The notes beneath the pieces are model-generated. The model was not told where the DNA came from, did no database searches, and saw only the letters and a program-made list of their open reading frames with translations. From Turnera subulata (taxonomy: Eukaryota > Streptophyta > Magnoliopsida > Malpighiales > Passifloraceae), in contig JAKUCV010001844.1 of NCBI GenBank assembly GCA_028386065.3, positions 98,971 through 162,970 on the forward strand: a stretch of DNA of 64,000 nucleotides, given 5' to 3'. Shown one piece after another: positions 21,801-34,107 of this stretch. The position numbers were made by a program, and so were the translations under genes. Each line of letters begins with the position of its first letter. Positions within the stretch are counted from its first letter, which is position 1.

Positions 21801-23446
21801 GTGGGAAGGTTGTGTATTTATGGTTTGAGTTTAAGTTTGATGTAGTGGTCCATGCAATGCAGGAACAATCACACATGAAACACAGCCAAAGATGGGAAAC
21901 ACCACCTTTTCACATTAATTTCCAGATCAAGTGAACACGGTTTCTGTTCCATCAATATTGTAGCTAAGAAAATGCAAAAGCCTAAGAGAAAAAATGAGAG
22001 GAAGAGTTGGCTAGATTTTAGAAGTAGACCTACCTTTTTCTCTTCCCCAATGTTTTCTTTTCTTTCTTTTTTTGCTGCAATTAATTCCTTGGTCCTAATT
22101 CTTTTTTCACGACTAACACCCCTGAATAGAGAGAGATTATCTTTACTGGCGGCAGATATTGGGCTCGACGGAAGTCTAACTCTAGGAGCCGAAACTCATA
22201 AGGACTTGTTGGAGTATCAGAAAGGCCCAATTTAAGGTGAAAAGGGGCCCAATTTACAGTTAATCAAGAAAACTTTTATTCGGGATTCCTTCGAGGATTG
22301 GTTGGGAGTATATATTTCTCACTCTCTGGCAACAAAAACTTACGATAATATCTTACGAAAATAAGCAAATAGACAGTCAATGTATTGCTAACAATATTTC
22401 TATATACAAACTTGTTGATCTCATATACAGCTACTCTTAATGTCCCCAAAACTTGGCATTTGCTTCAGCTTTTTTTCATTGTTAGTTAGTGACTTAGGAG
22501 TGCATTAATGTCGTTGAATCTAATATGCATCTATACCTGTATCTATATGTATATACTATATATGGACTGCGAATATTTTTCAGAAACGAGGGGAAAAAGT
22601 ATAATTTCTTCTGATGCATTATGATGTAAATTAATTTATTGTAAGATTTTAGCATAAAAAAAATTATTGTAAAATTTGCGTTGACGCAACCCTAAATTTT
22701 AAGGAAAATCATTGCAGACCTAATTAAAGAGATCTTCATTTTAAATAGGAAACCTAATAAATCGTAATAATTGAGGAATCATGCAGAAAAAAACTGGACC
22801 GCGCCCACAGAGGAAGAAAATCAAATTAATATTTCAAACAATAAATGCAGTCCAAAATAGAAACTAATTCGATCTCACAAACAAGAATAACTATTGGTCA
22901 TCATTGTGGTTTTAGGTTTTTATGATTCACTTTTTTAGTTTAGTCCAGATTTTATAATTCTCTTTAACATTTCCCTTATTTCGTTAGATTTACCTTTTGA
23001 CCGTTTAAGTTAGGTATAGGTGTGGTTATGCTATTATTCCTTAATTTATTTTCTTGCTTATTGTAATAATTCCCCATTGTTGTAAGATTCGTGACCTAAT
23101 TATGCGCCACCATTATGATCGATCACACCGGATGAATGCAAATAAAAGATATTATTTTCTCAACAGCAATAAAAGATATTATTTTCTTCTCTCTTAGCAC
23201 ATCCACGTTCCTTGCTAAAAAATAAGGGTATTCAACGAGTATTACGTCCAATATGGCTTCAATTGTTGATCTCGATCAACACGAAGACAAAGAAAAATAG
23301 AGGTATGAAAAGAATTAAAAGAGACAAGAACTTGCCAATCAAAGTTTATATTTTGATAAACTTTTCATAATTTATGTGATTCTACATCAAAGTAAAATAC
23401 GCTTCAGAAGCAGGATTGTAAAAGTAAAATAAAGAATTGGGGATTA
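21801..23446. other. intergenic DNA
   Basis: I see no gene. The stretch is AT-rich, with a short open frame at 21972-22235 that has no recognisable features. The 5' untranslated end of the LINE may extend a little into it. Confidence 0.5.
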
Positions 23447-23977
23447 CTACATAGCTCGGTTCTGTAAATTTAAATGGTTAGAAAGCAACAGGGAAGTGGA
23501 CAATTCATGAACATCAACTTCTGCAAAGCAGCCGACCAAGAGCTTCAGTGAAGTTCTAACCCAAGAAGACGACGAATTGTTATTTCTTGGTTTGATTTTA
23601 CCTCTGCCTTTCCCCTTCCCAATATTCTTCATCTCGTGAAACCACCTCTTCGTCTTCTCTATTACACTATCACCATTATTCTTTATTCCCATCGTCAAAG
23701 GATAGCTCCTTAGGAATATTTGTCTGCTAACAAAATTGTCGGGGCAGCCATGATACGGATTGAAGGAGAATCTTCTACCTTCTTCTTCCTTGCGTGATGT
23801 GGGAAAAAGAGAAGTATTATTATAAGAGGAAAGGCCATGCTTCTTTCTTCCTTTTTCCAGGCTTATATGTCGTATCAGCCTTTCTTGCGCTTCATGCCAT
23901 TCAGGTTTGACGGACCTAAACCTTTTGATCAAGGGTTTATCTGCTCTAGTGACCAAAGCAGGCTCCAAAACCACCAT
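23447..23977 (-). CDS. small basic plant protein of unknown function
   Basis: This is an uninterrupted 176-residue frame starting MVVLEPALVTRADKP. It is rich in Lys, Arg and Ser and has no signal peptide or membrane helix. A central segment, RQIFLRSYPLTMGIK followed by EKTKRWFHEMK, resembles the FLRSY...KTKRWF pattern I recall from a small family of uncharacterised plant proteins; that link is from memory. The frame has a natural start and stop and gene-like composition, and the nearest neighbours are intergenic. It could be a single-exon gene or the last exon of a longer one. I do not know its function. Confidence 0.55.
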   Translation of the reverse strand: MVVLEPALVTRADKPLIKRFRSVKPEWHEAQERLIRHISLEKGRKKHGLSSYNNTSLFPTSRKEEEGRRFSFNPYHGCPDNFVSRQIFLRSYPLTMGIKNNGDSVIEKTKRWFHEMKNIGKGKGRGKIKPRNNNSSSSWVRTSLKLLVGCFAEVDVHELSTSLLLSNHLNLQNRAM

Positions 23978-26935
23978 ATTTGAAAGATGATTCGATAGTC
24001 GTCCTTCGTGTAAATATGTATCTACACGAATAGATGATATTTAGTTCTTGATACTAATGCATTGAGGGAATTGGTGTGTAGGGTTGGTTGGGTACCATAT
24101 ATATAATATAGTAAGAGTAATGGGTATTGATTATGAGTTATAACTATGATATTCTTTTTCAGCCGTGGAATTAACTGGGCAGTGATTTTATTGGGGTTTG
24201 TTTGTATTCCTTATTTATTTATTATTTTTTGGTAAAACTATGAGCTTCATATTACTTAACTTCTTGTTATTTATTGGGCCGGATATGTATATTTATTTAC
24301 ATTGGTCTTTTTGGAACTCTAGATGGGCTCAGGGGAGAATCTATCCAGAGAGTGTAAGCCCAAGTGAGGAGCACGGGTGAACTGATGGCAATGGGTCCAT
24401 CATTGTCTGATAAAAAGCATCAGGATCCATACAAAGCCGAGCCCGTCGTCAATGCGTGTAATATAGAATTAAATATTTTATTCAAACACATTATACACAT
24501 ACTGTAACCTTGGATAACAAAATTCAAAATAATGTGAGATTCTTTTGCCCAAAAATAACTGATACTGATAACATGAATTCTTTATTTATGTGGACTAAAA
24601 ACTCAATTCTACCAAGAAAATAATGGTATATTTATCATTTTCTCAAGATGGTGGTGGCTATTCTTTCATGTCTAAATTAATTTTGATCTTAAATTTACTT
24701 TGACCAATGAAAAAGGGCAGCACCGCGACATGAAAGTGTAGGGTCAATAGCATCACCAATTCAGTACTAGTGAGGGAACAAAAGAAAATTGTTGGCCAAG
24801 AGTGCTTGCTTTCATTTTTGAAATGATGCCCCAACGCTTTGGAAGTTTGGTGCCCTTTCTATTCTATTAATGTTAGGACAACTTCGAAAGGAAAAAAAAA
24901 AAAGGGATGCAGACAAAACAAGTGCTACTGTGTAGTATCAATCCAAAGTCCATGATTCCAAAGTTGGCTTGGAAATCTAGGTCCCAAGATGTGCGGTTGC
25001 TGCTTTTACATTTGGCCTTGAGGGAAAAGAAAGAAAGGAGACATACCTATGATTATTTAGGCCACCAATGTCATCTGGAATCTAGATCCTTCTCGTTAGT
25101 TTGGATTCACGGATCCACATGATAAATCCTAGTGAAAACTGAATTTTTACCGATGGCAATAGTGAATATTATTGTTAGTTTAACAGTTCTTAATTCTACT
25201 ATATTCTCCATATTTTGATGGCAAAATTTACTGGAAAGGCTAGTGCCTAATACTATAAGCCAATTGAAAGTTTTTTTATTGTCGAAATAGACTAATTGAA
25301 AGTTGAAAGTTGAGACATACAAATAAGACGGGAAAATGATAGATGAGGTAAAAGACAAAGGAATATACTTTCCAGAAAAGAAAGAAAGGGAGTTGAAATT
25401 ATTGGTATAGTAAAGGTAAAGAGCATGCAGCGCAGAAATGAGGGAATAAAATAAAGCCTAGGAGCAACCGAGCAAGGCAAAATAAAATCAATAAATGATT
25501 AATAAAATTATAAACTTAATTTTCTATTATATATATGGTGTCATTACGAAGACCATTCTTTTTTATGAACATGAATACGAATCATGTTAAAAAAAAATAC
25601 GAATCATTTGTAAAATAAGATTTTCTTCCTTTGCGAGTTTGGCTTATTTTTATTATTCCGCTTAAGCGGCTCTGTTTAAATAAATAATTAGCGGATTAGT
25701 TTCTTCAATTTTCAGCCCCAAACTATTTAAAGAACCCAGATTGAACCTCCACTGTCATGGCTTTTGCTGATTCAATGGCCGAATTCGTTCACTTGGCAGT
25801 AACGGATAAAATTCGGCTGTGAAATAAATTAGAATTTTGTTAGCGATATTAACTTTTCAAAAGAGTACTTATTTTTTTTTTTGAGACGTGTAATTGCACT
25901 CCGTGCGTGGACCAATTCGAAGCAAGTAGATCAGTGCCTCATTGAAAATCATTGATAACGGTACACCAAAAGTCAGTAGAAGGAGAAACAAAATTGGTAT
26001 TTGGTGAGCTTTCTCTTTCATGAACAAACAAAATAAGAAAAAGAATTAGACAACAAGATTTCAATTCGAGCCATAATTGACTAGTGATGTATGCAGAGAA
26101 GCATGTGGCCAGATGGATATGGGATTGAGGTTCAATAATACAATCTTCCAGGTAATCAAGAGGAAAGTTATCTATCTTTTGAAAACAAAAACCAAAAGGA
26201 TTTGGAAAGTTAACGTCATTTCATATGTGTCACTCGTCCATATTTACCTAACCAATACTGTATTGTAGTACTTGTACTAACACTCCTCCTGTCGTGTTTA
26301 AGAATTTATATGTCTCTTAGTAAGCTACTTAAGCCAAAAATGTTTCTCTTACATTACATCCCTGAAACAAACATGGGGAAATAGAGAGCACAAACTAACA
26401 TGTATAATGATGGAAGAATTTGTTTCAAAAATAAATGGATACTAAAATTTTTGCCATTTTCATACTCAAAAGCTGGTTCCTGTCAAGACAGAGCTGGCAT
26501 ACTGGTAATAGTAATGTTACAAGAGAATTAAAGAAAGGACAGAACTGAACAGGATTTAGGTGGTAAAATATGGGCAGGCAGCTGGGTTCAGTTTTGACAA
26601 GTGGCAGATTACAAAGGTTAATAAACAAGAAAGTACTATGTGGGTTTGACTTGACTCTTCACTGACAAAAAGATTTGGGAGAGTACACTTACTGACTGAC
26701 CTCCACACACACACACACTCCCAACTCAAACGTAACCCAAAACAAACACAAACTCAGATAATACGACAATAAGTAATACCAACCTCTCCCAGAAAAAGAT
26801 TTTATGGGTTCTTTGAATTGTAGTAGGTTGTGGTGAGAAATGGTTAGAGGACCCACTTTTCTGGGAAAGAAAAGTTTTTGCTTGCATTTCCAGTCCACAA
26901 CAGAAATATATCATCACCATTGGGTCCTCCTCCCT
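23978..26935. other. intergenic DNA upstream of the DA1-family gene
   Basis: No gene is visible. The region has several short open frames without features and T-run-headed fragments (for example near 25869). A C/T-rich tract at about 26930-26965 probably marks the promoter or leader of the DA1-family gene. Confidence 0.5.
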
Positions 26936-28095
26936 TCCTCTCTCCCTCTCTCTCTTTCTATCTTCAAAAAACTGCCTTTTTGGGGGGTTGGTGGTTTTTG
27001 AGGGAGTTTAGATATATACATGTAAAAAATTTTAATACTACTGTACATTGATCAAATTCCAAAAAGCTTACACTGTCGGCATTTCTATTTACCTTTTAGC
27101 CTGGATTTGCGTAAGATTCAAGTACTACCTTTTTTATATCTTATCTTTAAACACAATCTTTTGTCTGACTTCACTCTGGTCTCAAAAGGTGCAGGTGGTT
27201 TACTGGTTTGGTTCCTGTCATTTCAGGGCAGGAATTATGCGGCTTTTGTGTGGTGTAGTTCTTCTTCGCTGACTATGAGTTCATGGGAATTAGGTGGCGC
27301 GGCTGATCTTGTATTCTTCACTTTCTATTGTCTCTGCAGATTCTTGAATGGTTTCAGGTGAGCTCTTGACTGACACTGCAATTTTCCGGTTCTGCAAATA
27401 ACAGACAGCTGTTTCATGTGATCTCAATATGTTTTTTAAGCTAAAGTTTGAATCTTTATTTTCTTGAATGTCTTGTGCTGATAAGATTGGCGATATCAGT
27501 CCACAGATGACTGCATCACATGTCAATTTTAGAAATTCGTGTATTTTTCTAGCTGGAGTCTTATGTTTGGTGGATGATTCTGAATTGTCTCTATAGTTGC
27601 TTTTTTTTATGATAAACCGAAGAAAAAACCCATGTGCCTGGATTTGGATTGGATTGGATTGGATTCCTTTTGTCTTGTTTGATTCAATTGGTGCCTTCTG
27701 ATGATAAGGTTAAAAAAGTTCAATTCTTTTAGCAGATGCCTTGCATGTTTAGTTTGATTACTGCCTCCACTCAAGAAGTTGTTTGCCGTGTTAGTGGCAT
27801 ATGTTCTCTATTTTACCAGTTTGGTAATTAGATGATTTTGATTTCTGTTAATTCTCAACAATTTTCTATTAGTATTTATGTATTCCTCTTTCCCAACTTT
27901 CTGATGTTAGTCTGATTTAATTGGCCTAATAGTGCCATTACACCTAAACAGGGTGGTGCATTAGGTGAGCCGTTGACTGCCATTTCTTTGGTACCTTCTG
28001 CATTTCCTTGCCTGAATGAATTGCTCCCTGACTTAGCTGATAAATTGGCAGGCAGAAGTTTTCCGACTTGTCAGTGAAATAGAAAATTTTCCACT
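26936..28095 (+). other. probable 5' leader and leader intron of the DA1-family gene
   Basis: A CT-rich start is followed by a good donor CAG|GTGAGC at 27357/27358 and an acceptor TTGGCAG at 28051, 44 bp before the start codon. This suggests an untranslated first exon and an intron of about 690 bp in the leader. Such leader introns often raise expression in plants. The transcription start cannot be placed from sequence alone. Confidence 0.45.
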
Positions 28096-31000
28096 ATGGG
28101 TTGGCTAAAAAAGCTTCTCAAAGGTTCTAGCCATAAAGGGCAGCATCATGGGAGATATTGGGAAGAGCATCGCCGTTCAGTGGTAATGATGATATATTAT
28201 TTTTGTAGATTTTCTCATTTACTTGGGCCTGCTATCACAGTAAATACAGCTATCCTATTAATTTTATCAGGAGCTTGATGCCATGCTTATTTCTAATATG
28301 ATAACTTTAGTCTTATTGCTCCACAATAATTCTATCCACGGATTTTCCTGTATAGTGTTTTCCCAAGCTAAGTTTAAACTATTTGAGACGTGGGATGCAG
28401 GATGATTCATCAGATTTCGACAAAGAAGAGATCGAGTGTGCTATTGCACTTTCACTTTCAGAAGCAGACCTGAAAGGGAAAAAGGTGATTGGTAAGTTGC
28501 GCTTAAGCATATATCATGTTATGAATTTGTTATTTGGAGAACTATCAACTCTTGGAAATGATCTTCCTGATGTTTGGTCGCCAGTTGAATGTTTTCAAAG
28601 AGCTAACTTGCCAATTCCGTTAATATTTCTCACCTTCTGAATTGCAGAGTATTTGCTGATAATGAGTTCGAAAATTTGCATATTAGAACTTTATCAAATT
28701 GTCAAGCATTACTCAAAACAAATACAGTCAGAGCAGCAACTAACTGACTTGCACTTTTGCATATGCAGATGTCTTTAATTTAGAATCTTTTATTGCGTCA
28801 TAATAATATGTATATCTGCATTTCATCTCCTGTTTCTTCCCTATGTTCGGTATGAATGTCAACGAATTTTACCCTTAAGCTGTTTGTTGAGTAATTGGAA
28901 ACAACAAACTTCATTCCCACCAGAGGAAGACGACGAATCCCTCAAGTCAGAAGAAGATAATGGTGAGAGCCACCACTCAGAGGGAGATAATGATGACATC
29001 CTCCACCACCACTCAGAGGAAGATAATGAATCCCAGCAATCAGAGGAAGATAAGGACTCCCAGCGATCCGAGGAAGATAAGGACTCCCATCGATCAGAGG
29101 AACATGAGAGACATGTGAAAGCTCAGTTGGAAGAAGATGAACAGCTTGCAAAAGCTATTCAAGAAAGTCTGAGTGTCGAGTCCCCTCCCCAATATGGTGG
29201 TTCAAATATATTTCCACCTTATCCATTCTTCTTTCCATCTAGTCACAGGTACCCGAGATCTGCAACATCTTTTGGTATTTTAACCATTATCTGAATGACG
29301 TCACAGACTTTAATTTAGTTTTCCGATTATTTGTCAAGTTATCCAGAAGGGTCAGATTAGCTTTTCTGCTTTTGAAGTCATAGTAGTTAACCCATGATTC
29401 AGATAAAATAAACTTGTCTAAGCAGATTGAAATTCCAGTTTTGCTTTTCTGTTGGTAGCTAGTGATTAACTCTCATCAAGTTTGAAAAGCTATAGTATTC
29501 AAACCATTTATTGTACTCTTAGAGCCCTGTAAAACTGTTGTATGCAGAAATAGTCCTGTAAATGTAACAGGAACTGCTGTACACACAGGCAGTTCCTGGG
29601 GATTCATGTGGTTGTCTCTTGGAACATGATCAAATAAATTTAGTGTGAGAGAACTTATATGGTGCTAATGAGCACAATATGTAGTTAACCCCATTACTAA
29701 GTTCCATATCAACTGTGGTTGAAGATTTGAAGAGATTACTGGGCGAAGGTCCTCAGTTCCCCAGTTTGTGTCTGTAAACGCCTGAATGAATTTGCTACCT
29801 CACCTGAAATGAGAAGTTTTGCTATATATTTAGTTCTGAAAGTTTGCAATCTAGACAGACCCAAAATTTTCAGTTTTATGTAACTTGTGAGGTGATTGTA
29901 ACTTTCATATCTCACCATTAAGTGGAGAAAAGATCAGTTGAACCTTTCAATACTGGCTACTACATTTATTTAACTTATTTTGTGGAATTGCAAGTAGCTA
30001 GAACTTGAGCTATGCATTTTGTTAGTTGTTACTTCTGTATCCTGTAAATATCTTGGATAGCTGTATGCAGCATGAACGTTCCGTAACAATGTATTACTTC
30101 TAGGGTTTGTGCGGGGTGCAACACAGAGATTGGTCATGGAAGATTTCTAAGTTGCATGGGCGCTGTTTGGCATCCAGAATGTTTCCGCTGTCATGCCTGC
30201 AATCTTCCGATTACTGATTATGAGGTCATATCCTTGTTGAAGTTAATCGATGCTTTGATTTGGAACTGAATTCTAGGCTGCTTGAGGTCTTAAGGCCATC
30301 TTTAATTGGTAGAATACCAAGAAACTGGTGTATTTACTAACTTAATTCTCTTAACTATGACAGTTCTCTATGTCTGGGAATCGTCCTTACCACAAATCCT
30401 GCTACAAGGAACAGAACCACCCAAGATGTGATGTTTGCAGTAACTTTGTGAGTACTCGGCACAGAAAAGTTAACCTTTTTCTTTCCTTCTGATTACGCCC
30501 TTGCAATTTAACGGCATTCTGGAGTAGATGATCAACAACCAATATAAAAGCTCTATGCTACTTCATAACATCTTAGAAACACATATACTGAGACCAAGCC
30601 TATGGATCTCAATTGTATGCAGTATTTTGCAGACTCCATTTTGCTAGGAAAAGTTACATGTTTTTGGCTATTTAGATCCATAAACAAATACAATTAATCC
30701 ACAGTTGGACATAGTTATGAATGATAAGTGCTCTTATGAATTACATGGAGTGTCAAAGATAAGATCTTTTATGCCATTAATTGAGGCACTTAGGCTTCAA
30801 AACCAATTAGTGCATGACATTTCTGTTTTCTTGATGCTTACTAGATAAATTTCCAAATGCCACTCAGAAAAATGATGCTCCAGGAATATTTTTCTTATTC
30901 TCATCACACTAATTATAGCATAGTTGAAATGGCCCCAAAAAAGAATAGCATAGTTGAAAGCTTTTGTTTTCATTTGTTTTTTTTGTGTAGATCCCAACAA

Positions 31001-32576
31001 ATGGAGCTGGTCTCATTGAGTACAGAGCACATCCTTTCTGGCATCAAAAATACTGCCCCTCGCATGAGCGTGATGGAACTCCTCGTTGCTGTAGTTGCGA
31101 AAGAATGGAGGTCAGTTTGAGCCACATAAACGTGACTCCATTTTGTCCAAAATGAGAAATTATGGAGAAAAGAAAAAGGAATATAGAAGAATAGAAGGCA
31201 AATAAAATGTTCTGCTTTAGTCACCTAGATGACTGCTTTGTATATTGCTGCTAAGCATCATTATTTGTGATAACACTGGTCATACATGCAGCCTAGGGAC
31301 GCAAAATACCTATCACTTGAGGATGGACGGAAGCTCTGTCTAGAATGTCTAGACTCTGCAATAATGGACACTCATGAATGCCAACCCCTTTACTTTGAAA
31401 TACGAGAATTTTATGAAGGTTTGAACATGAAAGTAGAGCAGGAAATTCCTTTACTTCTGGTTGAAAGACAAGCTTTGAATGAGGCCATGGAAGGAGAAAA
31501 GAATGTAAGCTAAGGCGCCACTGTTTTCAAAATGAAAGATTATTTTCTCATCTAGATTTATTTAGTTTTTTGCCTTTTGTGTTCAGGGTCATCATCACCT
31601 ACCAGAGACCAGAGGCCTCTGCTTGTCAGAAGAACAGACTGTCACCACTGTAATTTTTTTCCCTTCCCTCTCATACTCTTAACTGCAGTGTTTAGTGTAA
31701 TATGAGATGTTTATTTATTTGATTGCAAGTTCATATTTGTATTACCAATCAGGTTCTGAGAAGGCCAAGGATAGGAGCGGGCTTCCGATTCATAGACATA
31801 ATAACAGAGCCATACAGATTAAGCCGTAGATGTGAAGTTACTGCCATTCTCATTTTGTATGGCCTTCCCAGGTATTGGCTTTTCCACTGCTGATGTGTTA
31901 AGTGTTATCATGAGCTTTTCTGAGGTGGAGAAGTATTAGCTTAGGCTACCCCAACTAGTTTAGGACCGGGACTTAATTGAATTAAGAGGAATCTTCCAAA
32001 TGCGGAACGGAAAGCATAGCATTTCTGCTTTATAATGCTTGAGAATTTTGCAGTAAATATTCTATAACTATATATACATGCAGGTTGTTGACAGGATCAA
32101 TTCTGGCTCATGAGATGATGCATGCTTGGCTCCGTCTTAAAGGTTTTTGTCCCTCCCTGTTGTATCTCTGACATTTTCAAGCGATAAGTTCCTGTGTTTA
32201 AAAATGCTAGGGACTAATGAATCATCGTACAGGTTATCCAAACCTAAGGCCAGAGGTTGAAGAAGGTATATGTCAGGTGTTGGCACATATGTGGCTGGAT
32301 TCAGAAATTTATTCTAGTTCTGGTAGTGACGATGCCTCATCATCCTCATCCTCATCATCCTCGTCACCATCATCATCATCTTCTTCAACATCATCAAAGA
32401 AAGGGAAAAGATCAGACTTTGAGAAGAAACTTGGCGAGTTCTTTAAACACCAGATCGAAGCTGATGCCTCACCGGCTTATGGGGATGGGTTCAGGCAAGG
32501 TAATCAGGCGGTATTGAAATATGGTCTTAGGAGCACCCTTGAACATATTCGGATGACAGGAAGCTTTCCTCTCTGA
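28096..32576 (+). CDS. DA1: DA1-family ubiquitin-activated peptidase (UIM-LIM-metallopeptidase)
   Basis: DA1 proteins limit organ size by cleaving growth regulators after activation by ubiquitylation. Coding exons fit GT-AG rules and join in frame: 28096-28182, 28401-28491, 28924-29248, 30104-30224, 30364-30447, 30991-31110, 31292-31504, 31587-31649, 31753-31871, 32084-32142 and 32233-32576 (541 residues). The N-terminus [11 protein letters not shown] matches the family. Two ubiquitin-interacting motifs lie at about 36-52 ([14 protein letters not shown]) and 131-145 ([12 protein letters not shown]). A LIM domain starts at Cys170 ([13 protein letters not shown]), with a LIM-like second half up to CCSCERME. 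The zinc peptidase motif HEMMH is at 417-421 in [11 protein letters not shown]. The C-terminus [13 protein letters not shown] is typical. An acidic Ser/Glu repeat separates the UIMs. DA1 versus a close DAR paralogue cannot be settled here. Confidence 0.92.
29015..29105 (+). repeat. in-frame minisatellite between the two UIMs
   Basis: About three copies of a 27-30-bp unit encode repeats of SEEDKDSQR type. They lengthen the acidic linker between the ubiquitin-interacting motifs and are a likely site of length variation. Confidence 0.7.
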
Positions 32577-34107
32577 GTTACTGATTCAAAACAATTATAA
32601 GATAATGGCCATTTCCATCTCCCTTTCCTCTCATAAACACCAGAGTCCTGCAATAGTAGTCTTGTATGTATAGGATCAGAAACCAACGTAAATGAATAGG
32701 CAAAAGACAAAATAAGCAATGAAAAAAGATGTTGCCCCTTGTGCAAATATTGCACCATATAGCCTGTCTTGGCAATGTATTGAAACTCTCAAAAGATCAT
32801 GAATAAAATTGATAGTGTATCCTTATTTCTGTGTCTTTTATCATTGCCATCTTCCTTTTCCGCCTTTCAGTTTATGGCTGACACATTTTCATTAGACCCT
32901 TTGCCTCGAAGAGGGTGTATAGCAAATGGCACAGTAGATAGCATATGAAACAGGCTTCCAAATAATGTTAGTTCATGAAACTTGTTTCTCATGAGAAAGG
33001 TTTGTTGAATAAGCATCGGTTAACTCTGTGCCAGCAGCCGGGAGGCTTGAGTTAATTAAAAGGGCTTGGTTCCGGCTATTCCTGGAAGAAAGTTAAGTCA
33101 ATCATAAACCTCTGGACATTCACTGCTAAACTTCTGATCTAGTAGAAGTTGCTTGCAGTGAGTGTTATTAGATTTGCAGCAACGTTTCAAGACTTGAACG
33201 TGGCTGATCTTGCTTGCTTGAGTATGCAGCCTATCAATCAAGCAAATGAATATAAAAAGTGTAGGACAAGAAAATAGTACTCTCTGTGTTTTGCTCGATG
33301 AAACTGAATATGAGGCCATGTGATCCACTTGAAAAAACTTAGCTCTTTGAATTCTGCCAATCTGTTATTACTTCATTTACAGTTAATGTAAGAGTTGCTT
33401 TTGATGCTAATGTGAGAATTGCTTGCGGAGGAAGAAAGGTTGATAAAGAAGGGAAGTTGGTTAGAGGTTGACCGATAAGGCATGTGGTCTTAAAACTCCA
33501 ACGCCCGAGGTTAGGTTAACTTAAAGAGTGTCCCTAACGAACAACTAATTAATCTTTGCTTGTCGTAAAAATAAATGGACAAGAAAGAGAGAACCCAACA
33601 CCTTTTTTGTTGTTTTGAACCAGGGAATTCATTAATATTCTCATTTGATGCTCAATTATGTATCTCCCATCATCTACCTACCAAGAAAGATGTTTTACCA
33701 GTCCCTTCTCTTTTTCCTTTTTTTTTTTTTCTCTTTTGTAAATGAAGACAATGTATGCAATTTTTAAAAAATTAACTGGTAATTCAGTGATTCAAACAGT
33801 ACAATTCAAATCCACATTAATCTTGCATGAGTACTGTTGGATTACCGGAGCAGCACCACAGTTTTCTAGTTCTACAACGGTCAAACGACCTGTAGTTTAT
33901 GAAAGGCGGCTTTTGTCAAGTCATTGGCGTTTTTTAGGAAAGCACTGGTGTGACATGTCATTCGGCTTCTTTCCAAAGATAATAAAAGTTGCGTAACATA
34001 ACGATTTCTTTGTTTTGCATATTGGCGGGAGCTTTCAAGGGAGAAATGTGACCCTTAAGCCCGATGCACGCCAAATGTTTGACAAATTGCCTGAGCCACT
34101 TCATGCA
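32577..34107. other. DA1-family 3' region and PPR upstream region
   Basis: The first 250 bp are probably the DA1-family 3' untranslated region, with AATAAA at 32802-32807. No gene is visible in the rest. The last few hundred bases before 34108 form the PPR promoter and leader. Confidence 0.5.
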
